Assembly (NCBI GenBank): GCA_006503535.1
Contig: QYRS01000004.1
Coordinates: 2,232,001 to 2,296,000, forward strand
Reading direction: 5' to 3'
Length of the DNA stretch: 64,000 bases
Origin: Arthrinium phaeospermum
Taxonomy: Eukaryota > Ascomycota > Sordariomycetes > Amphisphaeriales > Apiosporaceae
The notes beneath the pieces were generated by a model. That model was not told the DNA's origin. It saw only the letters and a program-made list of their open reading frames with translations, and did not search any database. Every line of letters begins with the position of its first letter. Positions within the stretch are counted from its first letter, which is position 1. Positions 43,481 to 54,172 of this stretch are shown here, one piece after another. The position numbers and the translations under genes are program-made.

Positions 43481-45772
43481 GATGAGGTTCCTCTTCCTCC
43501 TCTTCCTACGATTAGACGGACATAGAACAAAACGAGGTCCGGATCTCCCGCTCGTGCAGAATGCGTATAATGGCGAACAAAGGGATTAGAACCAGTACTA
43601 GCAGTTGACAAGGCAAGGGAAGTCGAATGGATGAGAGACAACCATGCGCCAAGACCCGGGGGCAACTGCAGCCTCGCCTCCTTCCGTGTCGTTGCTCCCA
43701 GCCTTTCACAGCTTCAGTGCCAGGTACGGTTTGAACCTTCTAAGTGGTGGCTGGTTGCCTAAGCACTTCCCCTACTGCTACTTCCTTTACGTAAGTACAT
43801 AAGGTATGTAACCTAAGTTAAGTACCTAATTCATAGTGGAAGTAGAGCAGGTATGTAACCTTCACCGTCGACGGAAGGGCAATGGAATAATTAATTTAGG
43901 AATGGGATAGCTGGCTGATGGTGAGATAGCCTGCCGGGAATTATAACTTTAAGTAAGCAATGGAGACAGACAGCTGGTGGTAATGGAATAACCCATGGGA
44001 CGGATGGAAGGTGCAGGTAGATTGCCTTATGTAGGTAGGTACATGTGTAGTTTAAAAGCACCTGCCTACATGAAGCTAGTCAATGGCAGGCAAGAAGGTG
44101 GCAGGCAGGAGGGCGTTTTGGGTGCCGAGGCTTTCTCTGTGAGAATGAACTTACCTTTGGCAGGTCGTTGTGCATTGAAACCCAGTCTACCTCTAGGCAA
44201 TCATTGAAATACATCAATAATGAAGACGCGTCTTTATCTAGCGCGTCATTGCTCTTTAACTTTTCCACGCGGTGGGATGAGTGCATACCCCGCCCATTCC
44301 TTAGACCTGGTAATAGAACAGGCAGTCACGTCAAATGTCACCTAGGCCGCATGCGGCTAAAGTGCTCAACTTCAAATACAGGGCCATATTGCTTGGGGGC
44401 TGTTCAGCATACAGGTATCGATACTTAATTGATATTTAAAGGGTACCCAAGTCTAATACATACATCAATACCTACACAAGGTAACTGGGGGCTTGCAGGC
44501 GGGCCCATAGCAACCTACCTCACTACAATTGCCTTTTTTTCAGCAATAGTGCAATAGGTACAGTCAGCTTCCCTCCAACGTTTACCTAAACTTGGTCGTT
44601 TTCGGTCAATCAATGGCGCCAGGCCTGTGGAGGTATCCGGGGCATGCTCTATCAATGTATACGACTACATATATCCGACTTGAACTATTTGGCCACCAGC
44701 ATAATTCTTACCTTGTGTCAGGTCTCATGTTATCTTTCAAGTGTTAGCGGTGAAAATCTGCTTCGCCCCAGGCTATTGAGACGATTGGAGCAAGGCAATT
44801 GCAAGGCAGGAAGCTGTGATAGATTAGGAAGCCAATCACGACACACGCGAATTCCCCGGGATCAACATTCTCTGCACACCCGACTGTTCACATCCACAGG
44901 CTCCGTACACCTCCCCCGCGAGCTTCAAACCGGGCACCTTACGTTCCGGCTGATCTCTCTCCCACAAGCCGTCCAACCCCAGCTCCAGTTTCCTCCACTT
45001 CTTGACGCTCGATATGCGGTGCAGATGAACCTCGTCCTGGTGTAACTCCTCCGGGAGACGGGCTCACATGCTCCACCGTCGCCATGGGCAGGGTGCCGCC
45101 ACACGTTCCAGAACCCAGAGAAGTTCTGCCCGGACGACAGGGTCGCCGGGTTCCACGACCCGACGACTACGATTACTACTAAGGTGACTGATGTCGATAT
45201 AAGCACACCGAACCCCAAGAAACCTCAAAATAGCCCACGAAGCACTCACTATGACCGCCGTGAACGCCCTGGTCATCTCGTTGCAAGTAACGTATCCGGT
45301 GACGACCTCAAGACTGCAGCCGTGGGCCCGGTACGGATACTGGAAGAGCCACTTGATGTACTACCCGCAGTCGGCAAGGGTGACTTGGTGATGATGTCGT
45401 CGGGTCCCAGAGGCAGGCGGCTCGTCAGAGCACTGCCGCCGCCGCCTTTTTCTCTCCCCTTTGATTCTCGGTGACACGACGGTAGCTGCCGATAGAAGAA
45501 CCCGTGGTAAAGGCGGCTATGAGATGCCTCTCGTTGCTTATTTCGATGACAGTATATTTGCTTGTTCTTATAGCATGAGAAAGTAGACAGAAAGTTGCGA
45601 ATTGGGCTGCTGAACATCCGAGGTATACGTCAGCAAACCGCGGTCCTCAGTTGTTGGTATCTGCCAACTCGCCTCGCTAGAATGCCATCTCCCCATTTGT
45701 CTACAAGTCTATATTCTTCTACACGCAAGTATCGATCGCATTTCTTCCAGTGGTTGCTGCAAGCAGTCTTGC
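43481..45772. other. Intergenic, with a GC-rich coding-like patch
   Basis: The 43481-44880 part is AT-rich, with many TAGGTA/TACCTA motifs, and no gene is supported. A GC-rich patch at 44880-45480 looks partly coding and is listed separately. Confidence 0.5.
44890..45450 (-). pseudogene. Possible gene remnant or unresolved small gene
   Basis: A GC-rich island in AT-rich surroundings. On the minus strand, separate coding-like segments occur in different frames. One around 45261-45374 ends at a good donor (GTGAGT at 45260). Another around 44840-45060 has a charged, helix-like sequence ending in a Cys-containing tail. I could not join them into one frame with acceptable splice sites and recognise no family. 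A decayed gene, a small secreted protein with unusual introns or chance GC-rich DNA are all possible. Confidence 0.2.
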
Positions 45773-46714
45773 TCACGACAGCTTGAATTGCTTGGCGAGT
45801 TCGATACCCTCGGCCAAAGTCCCGACCCGCGCGTCGATGGCGTAGCCCTCGGCTTCGAGCCGCTTGCATTCGGCCCAGAGGTCCTTGAGCGGCGTGGTGA
45901 AGACCTCGATGAACTCGTCCTCCTCCAGCTGCGGCTTGGGGTCCTGGTTCTCCGGCAGGCTCATGTCGATGATAACGTGCACCATCCGCAGGTTGGTGTT
46001 GCAGAATCCGGGGTCTGTCAGGAAAGGGTGAAAGCAAATGATTAGTTCAGTGTCAGCATATGCATTCCAGCGAGCAGATAAATAATAATAAACAAACACA
46101 AAGGAAGGAGAAAAATACTTACCGTTGAACATCATCGGCGTAGTCTCGGCGACCTCGGCCACGTACCCCGTCTCCTCTCTCAGTTCGCGGATGGCCGCCT
46201 TCTCCGCCGTCTCGCCCTCATCAACTAGACCGGCCGGGACCTCGATGGCGACCTTGTCAATAGGAGGTCTGAACTGCTTCTGGAGCACAATCTCGGGGCC
46301 TGCGATAGAGACTCGCGAACAGCAGTCAGCTAACCAGTGTTGCCATAGAGTGTCAAAGAGGGCAATGACTGACCTGTCGGCTTCTCCAGGATGGCCACGA
46401 TGCCGACCCCGTCAATGTCCCCGCCCTTGGGCCGTGTGCGCCGCTCGGCCGTCTCCCATGTCCGCTGTTTGCCGCGGGCATCTTTGTAGTCGATCCTGGG
46501 AGAGCAGGTTAGTTTTCGGAACGCTACATGGAGAGAAACACAGGTGTTCAATGAGGTTACTTTAGCAATTTGATCCACTGGGCATCGTTCGTGTCCTTTC
46601 GTAGGTAGGCATTTAGGTCAGTCGTCGTAAGTCTTGAGAGGCAATGTCGGGTCGGAATTCGGGTGGACCCACCAGTGGCTGCGTCGAAACCACCTTGGCA
46701 TCGTTGGCTGACAT
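45773..46714 (-). CDS. ysa1: ADP-sugar pyrophosphatase, Nudix family (Ysa1/NUDT5-like)
   Basis: Five exons (46673-46714, 46561-46595, 46374-46495, 46123-46299, 45773-46014) encode 205 residues. The enzyme hydrolyses ADP-ribose and related nucleotide sugars to AMP and a sugar phosphate. The Nudix box GLVDEGETAEKAAIRELREE-TG lies at about residues 90-112 with all catalytic Glu residues present. Flanking family sequence includes LLLQKQ-like VLQKQFRPPIDKVAIEVPAG, then FNDPGFCNTNLRMVHV, and a C-terminal EGYAIDARVGTLAEGIELA. The first two exons are only 42 and 35 bases and are needed to give the expected start MSANDAKVVSTQPLDTNDAQW. Intron donors are GTGGGT, GTAACC, GTCAGT and GTAAGT; the second is non-canonical but the only one that keeps the frame. 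Confidence 0.92.
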
Positions 46715-47278
46715 CGTATAAGGGTGAGAAAGAAGCTAGGTAGCTAGTCCTACGGATGACCGTTTCGAGTGTGAACTGCTGGGAAACGATGTGAGAACTA
46801 TGATCACAATGAGAAAGGACCTGGTTGAGAAGCGGTGGGGCAAGCGAGCAGATGATGAGGTCAGGCACACAGGTATTGATCCTCTAAATCTCTGGGGCCG
46901 TGACCAACGACTGGGCAACCTTGACTTGATAGTATTCTTGACTATACTGTACGGACAAGATAGCCACTTACGATTAAATACAGCATTCATTCACTGCTCA
47001 TTCCATGTCTAACTGAGTTGCTTTGAGAGGCTTCATTCGTGAATTGAGGTCATTAGTCGTCAGCCAAAAGCCGCCTAAATAGCTACATAAGTTCTATACA
47101 AACTCCGTGCCCTAGATAGCTCCCGACACGCTATGCCATATCGTAAGATTCGTAAAGAAGAAATCCTCCATCATAGTCGTAAAGAACGCCAAATGCCCGT
47201 TTCGCGCGCGCACACACACATCATGTTTCCTTCGACACTTCTAGCACAACGACCCAGCTTGGACAAGAAAATTATAGC
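46715..47278. other. Intergenic, no gene seen
   Basis: Upstream region of the Nudix gene up to the 3' end of the Arg-rich gene. No gene or structured element recognised beyond a short CA run near 47212-47220. Confidence 0.5.
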
Positions 47279-49076
47279 CTAGCGCAGGTAACCACGGACA
47301 GGCGCGCGGTCATACACGACTTCGTGTTCGACGATTCTCTCCCTCTCATCGTCGTACTTGTCCCGGCCCATCGAACGACGGTGTCGGTGGCGGCGCTCCC
47401 ACCGGTCTCTGCTCTCACGCTCCCACTCAATCTCCCGGGCCCTTTCCCTGCGGGCTCTCCGGATCTGGTCCGAGATGCTGACAAGCTCCGATACGTCCTC
47501 CTGGAGAAAGAAAATGATTAGTCTCCTAGACGGCCACGGAAAGGTTGGTGGTACACAAGGGAACTTACATATCTGAGGTACTGCATGACGTAGAAGAACC
47601 ACTCCGTCTCCTCGTATTCGTAGCCACACTTCTCGATGGCTTCTCTCACCACCAGATCTTTGGTGATTTCGGTCCACATCTCCTGCTCCTTCTTGCGGCG
47701 AGGCCTATCCCGGTCCCGAATCGAGATGCGCGTGTCGTGGATGTCTTCCACAATGTCGCGATCTCGCGACTTGTCTCTGTGCGAATCATAGACCTGCACG
47801 CTCAACCGATCTCGGTCAGAGACCGGCTCACTGGCACTGCTGACCACGGTGGGCTCGCGCTCGGGGACAAACTTGGATCGTCTGACACCGTTGTATCGCT
47901 GCCAGGTTACCTCGGCTTGTCCACCGCCTACACCGTCCATCTGAACTCTCTCGGTTCCGGGAGGCACATCGATAATGGACCAATCCTTGGTGGCTCCGTT
48001 CCAAGCCTCGCCCATACGACCTCGCGAGTCAATCTTGCCGGTGATGTAATCTGCCTCATCCGAGTAGTCGGGACGGCGCTCTGGCGCGGCAGACTGCGCG
48101 CGGCGATGGCCATGATCAATATCGACTTGCAGTCGGTTTCGGTTGCTCTGCACAAGTACCTCATCGTCGTAGTACGAGGGCTGCTTAGCAGGTTGAGGCC
48201 GAGGCCGCTCTCTTGGTCGCGACCGAGAACGGGTACGCTTAGTAATGTCGACCTCGGTTTCACCCCGTGAAGTATAGATGTCGATATCAGTTTCACGCTC
48301 CCTGGTACGCGCTGGTCGGGGTGTGGGCGCCGGAGGCGGTGGGCTTGGGGCCTTGATGACGCCTATACAATGTCAGTGAATTGACGCAGTTGGCCGGGTT
48401 CTCGAGAATACTTACCATGGTCAATGTCTCGGTAATGAGTGATCACCTCACGCTCGATGGTCGGGCCGCGAATCACTGGCGGGGCTGCCTGAGGCGGGGG
48501 AGACGGTGAGGGGCTGGGCGAGGGGACTCTCTCCTTCTCACGTTGAATGATTCGAATACGCTCTCGCTCCCGCTCTGGGGTAGGAGATCTCTCCCTTCGT
48601 CGTACCATTTCGTGACGATCGATATGGACCATGGTACCAGGCGAGGGCGACCGCTCTCTCTCCATGAATCGTGGTCTCCTCTCCATGGCCATAGAAGGAG
48701 GGGCAGGAGACCGATCGCGTTCACGCTCTATGTAACGTTCATGCACGTGGACTGGGCTAGGACTACGAGGCCTCCGGCGGTCAACCGTCTCGATCTCTCT
48801 GGCCCGGAGGACCATTTGCCCTGCGCCCTCATTTCGACGTCCCTCGTCCCGAAGGAAGGCTGGTGTGCGCGATTCACGGCCGACAGAGATCTCCGTATCT
48901 TCATAATCGCGAACAGGGGCTCGTGACCGCGGGGGAGAGCTGCGGCGCTCCTGGCGGTCGTAGAAGTCATCATAGTCGCGACCACCACCACCACCACCAC
49001 GTGGGGGTGCTGGGTAATAGTTGCGATCATCCAGATCCCTCGGGCGTGCGCCACCACCGGTTCTGTAGGTGGACAT
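47279..49076 (-). CDS. Arg/Ser/Glu-rich protein with conserved C-terminal region
   Basis: Three exons, 48416-49076, 47569-48362 and 47279-47500, encode 558 residues. The N-terminal 300 residues are low complexity, dominated by Arg-Glu, Arg-Asp and SPSP repeats with a poly-Gly run. This resembles RS-type nuclear proteins, but no RRM or zinc finger is present. The second exon contains an ordered block (AWNGATKDWSIIDVPPGTER, then QAEVTWQRYNGVRRSKFVPE) and a helical one (KKEQEMWTEITKDLV to GYEYEETEWFFYVMQYL). These look like conserved domains of an uncharacterised fungal family. The last exon is a highly charged helix. Both introns have GTAAGT donors. Function is unknown; nuclear RNA-related work is a guess from composition. 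Confidence 0.8.
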
Positions 49077-51807
49077 GTTGCCGAGAGTTGAAAAGGGTGG
49101 TTTGAAGGTTGTGATCTGGTAGAATGCTCCCGGAGGCGTGAAATCGAGTTGTGTTCTTCAGCAAGCAAGCAGGCGGTCAGGCGGGCTGGCCCTTCGACAG
49201 TTGTCCCGCACGCACGGCGGGGTTGGTTTTAGGCGGGTGCGCTAAGCGGGTGAGCAGCAACGGGCAGGGAGAATAGCGTAGTGTTGTGCACCGGCAAAGT
49301 CTACTTGCAGACTTAGAAGGAGACCCAGTGAAGCGTGGAAAGCAAACAAACTGCAAGCCAAGCTGGTTGAGTTCAATGGAATATGTAGAAGGGAGAAATC
49401 AAAACCAGCCAAGGGCCGCGAGAGACGATTGGAAAGTTCGAGGCAGCTTCCACGGATGTCAGTTGGTCAGTTTTGGGCTCGGGTGAGTACGACTAGTCTG
49501 AGTGGGCTGGGCGACCGACCAAGGACGGGCGTAGGATCTTATGGGGAGTCGTCCAAAAGAGGGACTAGGAAGAACGTCGTCATCCTACATGCAAGTGCTG
49601 ACTCTTCTTGCTCGTTGGGTGAGATAGGGCCCGCGACCAAAAAATCGAGGGGGCAGGAGGGGGGCTGAACTTGGCAATGTGTGGGCTCTTCTCGCAAACG
49701 CCCTCCAGTCTCAAGCGTCCTGGCCCGGCCAAGTTGTTCGCTCGCTCGATTGGCTGCATTAGCATCTACCGAGCCGACACCAAGTAAGAAGATCCAGGAA
49801 GAGGCAAGTAAAATGTGCATGATGTGCATGCATTGCAACCTGCATACTTGATATTGGCAGTTTGTCCTCGTATTTCTGCTACAGTACATGTCATATCAAA
49901 AGGGAAAGGCTTGTGTTCCTCCCTGGCGACCTGACTGTTTGGCCTGCCTGGCCTGCCTGCTTTTGATGACAATTTTCGGGCGGTGCGCTTGATCTCATCT
50001 TGTGAACATTTTGGAGCAGGCTCTGAGTTGTTGGTGGGTAGCGCCCCGTGAGGTCTCGGCGAAGCCAGCCCATCAGACAGAGGGGGAGGAATCGCTCGAG
50101 CAGGGCGCCTCTGATTGGGCCTCGAAAAGCAACTAACACACAACGGGTCGGGGGCTGCAGAACTGCATCTCTCGACTCAGCAGTTGTGATTTACACAGCC
50201 GAGCCTGCTTCGCCGCATCGCAGCGCAAGCGGTGAAAATGAAAGGAGCTACAGACTGCGGGTGACAGGAGTCAGTCGAGGTCAAGCACGTTTCTAACCTT
50301 GGGAGCACGTTCTAGGCAGGCCCATCCCGGCCAGATGTAGTCGCAGTGCTTGTTTGCTGAGACTATTCTGTAGGTAGTGGTAGAGGAAAAGCCTGAAATG
50401 GGATGGGAGAAGCGGGGACAACTATGCCTAACGATCAATACCAGTCTGCGTGCAGCTTAGCAGTGAGTCTGCGAGCGACATGTGCAAAAGGTTTCTCCAA
50501 CAACGAAACGTGCAAAGCCAAACCAGTGCCTACCCAACCGGATGGTCGAGCGCTAACCGCGAACCTAACCTCTGTTAACACCCAACCCGGCCATTAGAAG
50601 CAAATCCTATCGGGATGGTGCGGCTTTCCCATAGGAGCGGCAACCTGCGACTCGGGCACCACCACCAGGCACGCAAAAGCCTCATCACGACGGGCCAGTC
50701 GAGATGGGTATTCAATAAACCTGCGGCTCAACTGTTCAATGGACGTCTCCTTATTTGTGACCATATCCCTCCTCCCGCTCGTTGACACACATCCCGCCCG
50801 CGGCAGTTGCAGTTGCGACACAGCCCTTGCCATGGGTCTTTGTTTTAGGATCAGGTTTGTACCGAACTTGTCGTCTCCAGACGGCGCGGACCCCTACTGC
50901 CTACCCAAAAGCTTGATTGGGCGCAGTGCCTATTACGTCACAACTCCGCGGCTACCAGAAATCCAATGTCACGGTAGCATACTAAGGGCGGAGGGGTCTG
51001 GAATCTTCGGGCGTTGCATTCACGATATCTATCAGCTTTCTTGCTTATACTCACGCGATCAACCGAACAGCGTCGCATTGGACCAACTTAGTAGACTCAG
51101 TTTCTCGTTGTTTATGAAAAGAAGTAGATTTCCAAAGAGACGTAGTGTCTCCCAAATCCCTTTGTAAGAACAATGTATCCTGGCCATGACGACATGTGCG
51201 TCTGATCATGATCCGATGCAGGCATTCAAGGATCCCGCAGCGCACGGGTATCCCTTCCCTGTGTATGGGTATTTTCAAGGCTCTTTGACAACGAGGCGGT
51301 AATTTCTGTCTCGATTTTCCGTACTTACCATTCGCGAGACAACACACCGTCTCTTGGAGTTTTTTTTTTCCCTTTTTTTTTTCCCCCTTTCCCTATACGA
51401 CAGAAGTGGGACGAGCTGAGATCAAATCCATCTATCTAGTGGGCAAAGTCGTGGGGCACCAAACAGCCGCCCTGCCGACCTCACAACAAACAGCACGGTC
51501 GTTGCATGGTTGATTTTAACAAAAGAAACCCCATTTCCATCGAACAAAGGAATAAAGGAACTGTCATAATGCGTAGAAAACACTTCAAACACCACACATG
51601 TAATTATATATTTGATTGGTGGTTATAAATGCATGATAGGAGAGCCCTGGGGCAGGCCGAACTTTCTAGTTAGGAAGACATCCCATTACAAAGATCCAGA
51701 AGCTTCCATACTCATCGATAGACCTCATACTTAAACCAGAGCGACGACGTCCTTGTTCCGAGGACTTTCTACCAACAGGGTGTCACCCCCTAGAGCACAT
51801 TCAAAAA
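49077..51807. other. 2.7-kb spacer, no supported gene
   Basis: Divergent spacer between the Arg-rich gene (minus) and a small Cys-rich gene (plus). Several open frames up to about 125 codons exist but look random. A pyrimidine tract with two T runs and C runs lies at 51360-51395. Confidence 0.45.
51360..51395. repeat. Poly-T/poly-C pyrimidine tract
   Basis: About ten T, three C, ten T, five C, three T and three C in a row: a homopyrimidine low-complexity tract in the spacer. Confidence 0.8.
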
Positions 51808-52053
51808 ATGTGCACATATATCGAGTTTGTCGTGAAATGCCGACAATGCGGCCGGACCATCCGCACGTTCAAGTCCGATTGGAACTTCTGCAAGACTCGG
51901 CCACGCTGTATTTACGAGTCCCGCGGCACCAGGACTGAGCTGGCCATGTGCGGAAGCTGTCAGAACCAATACTCGACTGATGCGACGACAAGTGAGCTGT
52001 TGACTGAGATGTCACATGTTGTCAAGAGATCAGATCCATGCCCAGAAGAATAG
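51808..52053 (+). CDS. Small cysteine-rich protein, unknown
   Basis: An 81-codon ATG frame with eight Cys. CRQCG and MCGSCQNQY give two CxxC pairs, and two further Cys lie between them (NFCKTRPRC). The arrangement suggests a small zinc-binding knuckle. The N-terminus (MCTYIEFVVKC) lacks a signal peptide, so a cytosolic or nuclear protein is more likely than a secreted effector. Similar short MC-starting Cys-rich proteins are common in Sordariomycetes, but I cannot name a family. A GTGAGT overlaps the stop codon (GAATAGTGAGTG), so a retained intron is possible. Confidence 0.5.
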   Translation: MCTYIEFVVKCRQCGRTIRTFKSDWNFCKTRPRCIYESRGTRTELAMCGSCQNQYSTDATTSELLTEMSHVVKRSDPCPEE

Positions 52054-52412
52054 TGAGTGTACGGGTTAGTGTCTACTTTTCAAGGAGACGACGGAAGGGC
52101 CGGGTACAGAAGACACGTGGAAGTTGACTGGAATTTAGCTGTAACGTTGAATGAGCAGATTATCACGAGCAATGCGATGAACGCAATATGGGTATTGCTA
52201 TCGACCGTGTACATGTTTGTAAAGTACCTTTTCATTCGTACAAGAAATGAAACTGAGGGGGGCAAGCGTGAGTAACAATTGCCGGAAACAGTATGCCCCC
52301 TTTTCCTTCTCCCTTTCTCGTGAAAACCACCAAACGCCGAGCATTATGTGTGTATCATGCGAATCCAAACACGACGATCCTCCCCCAAAACCACGCCCAG
52401 CCAATATGGCCT
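52054..52412. other. Convergent spacer, no gene seen
   Basis: Short region between the small Cys-rich gene and the 3' end of the lectin gene. No gene found. Confidence 0.5.
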
Positions 52413-54172
52413 TCAAGACACCTCCCGGTAATGGCCCTCGCCCATCATCTCATGTCTCGGGCGGCTCTCCGCCATCTCGAAGTACTGCTGCTGGTTGTTC
52501 ATTTCGTAAATGGGCGGGCTGTCCAACTCGCCGGGGGGCTTCTGTACTTTTTCGAGGTGTTGGTTGTGAACCGGTCCTCCCCAGTTCTGTTGCTGCTGCT
52601 GATGTTGCTGCTGGGCGCCGTAGTCCTGCACCGGCCACGCTCCTGCTGCTCCTCCTACACCGGGCTGCTGCAGCTGCTGGTACTGTTGTTGCTGGGGGTA
52701 TCCGTAGGCGTTCTGCTGGGAGTATCCAGTCGCGGGAGGTCCACCATGCTGGTTGGCCGCGAGCGCCGCCGCCTCCGTGCGCTTCTGTCGCCTCCGCATG
52801 CACCACAGCGCGGTGAAGGCGCCGCCGACAGCGAGGGCGCCCAACGCCACACCAATACCAACGCCGGCCTTGGCGCCCGTCGAGAGGCCCGTATCGCCTC
52901 CGTCGTCCGTCGCACTCGACGAGGAGTTGCCCGAGGGGGTCTGGATGCTCTTGTTGTAGTTAGGGAGGGCCTTGGCTGCCTGCCACTTGCGCCCGTCCCC
53001 GTTCACCTCGACCACCTGGCCACCGCTGACATAGTACAGGCGGAGCTCGTTGTTGCCGTAGTTGCTTGCGACGGCCAGCGGGGCCTTGGGGCTGTCGGCC
53101 TTGGGCCAGGTCTTGGCGTCCTGCCGGGCGAGCAGGGCCCAGCTGTCCTTGGCGTCGGAGACTTGGTAGAGCTCGCTGTCGGTGCCGATGTAGAAGACGG
53201 AGCGCATGAACTTGCTGTCGATGTGCATGCCCAGGGTGCTCGGCTGTCCGTCCCACGCCGGCAGCGTGTAGTTGGGTGTGTTTTTACTGTTGAGCTGGAA
53301 GTCGGCGGCATTGCTGGCGTTGGTCGCGTTGGACGAGCTCAGGGGGCGAGGGAAGGTACCTGCTGGCGCGTAAGCCGATGCTGCCTCTCGTTTTGTGGGC
53401 TGACGGGGTTAGAAACTCACTGATGTGCCACGACTTGTCGTCATTCAGCCTCGCGACTTCCATGTTCTCGTTGTTCTTCGGCGTAATGACGGTGATGTTG
53501 TTGCCTTCGGTGAAGCCTGCCGCGATGGCGTTCGATTTCATTTCGTCATTCGACAGCGTTCCGTACTCTGACCATCCCGATGATCCAGGAATGTACCCTA
53601 TCCAATGGAGGTGATTGGACGTGTCCCTATAGAACACTCGGTATCCCGTGGTCGATCCCAAGACGACTGCGCTTAGGGTTGTACTCGGGGACGGCGACTT
53701 CGCGCCTCCAGACACTGTATAACTGCCCCCATGGGACCAATATCCGGTGTTCATATCGCAGTGCAGATTGGAGTTGATAATATCGTCATTCTCATCCTGG
53801 AACCAGATGGAAGCCTAAGCCAGAGTCAGACCATATTGATGACGAGCAATGCCGCGAAACCTCTCATTTGATGAAAGCACTTACCTGGGTCTGAGTGTTA
53901 TCGAACCAGCCAACTCCTGCCAACGCCGATCCTTTCTTGGGTTTCGGATCAAACAGTGGCAGAGTGATGGACTTGTCCTCGGGCAGGACCGGTGTGCTGT
54001 TACTGTTGCACAAGCTGTACCGGATAAGGCCAGTTTCGTCGTCTTGCATCAACAGGGTCGCGCCCATGCGATCAGTGTACCATGCCGCTATGGATCCAGC
54101 GGATACCTGGCTTGCCAGTAAAGCCAACGGCAATAGCGCACGACTCCAAGAGCGAACTGTAGGGGCGCCCAT
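52413..54172 (-). CDS. Membrane-anchored fungal fucose-lectin-domain protein
   Basis: Three exons, 53885-54172, 53421-53814 and 52413-53359, encode 542 residues. The order is a signal peptide (RALLPLALLASQVSA) and then a beta-propeller lectin region, about residues 26-350. The lectin region has repeated blade-like units such as AAWYTDRMGATLLMQDD, TTGYRVFYRDTSNHLHWIGY and SELYQVSDAKDSWALL, as in fungal fucose-specific lectins. An Asn/Ser-rich linker follows, then one transmembrane helix (about 390-414) with a basic stop-transfer CMRRRQKR. The tail is cytoplasmic and rich in Gln, Pro, Gly and Tyr. Soluble members of the family bind fucosylated glycans; here the topology suggests a cell-surface type I protein. 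The third exon acceptor (GCAG before GTACC) restores the frame. Confidence 0.87.

Noticed and set aside
49766..50143. 125-codon minus-strand frame in the 2.7-kb spacer
   Set aside because: No family resemblance and no gene-like codon use.
52293..53423. 376-codon plus-strand frame
   Set aside because: Antisense shadow of the lectin gene, whose minus-strand frame has signal peptide, propeller and membrane helix.
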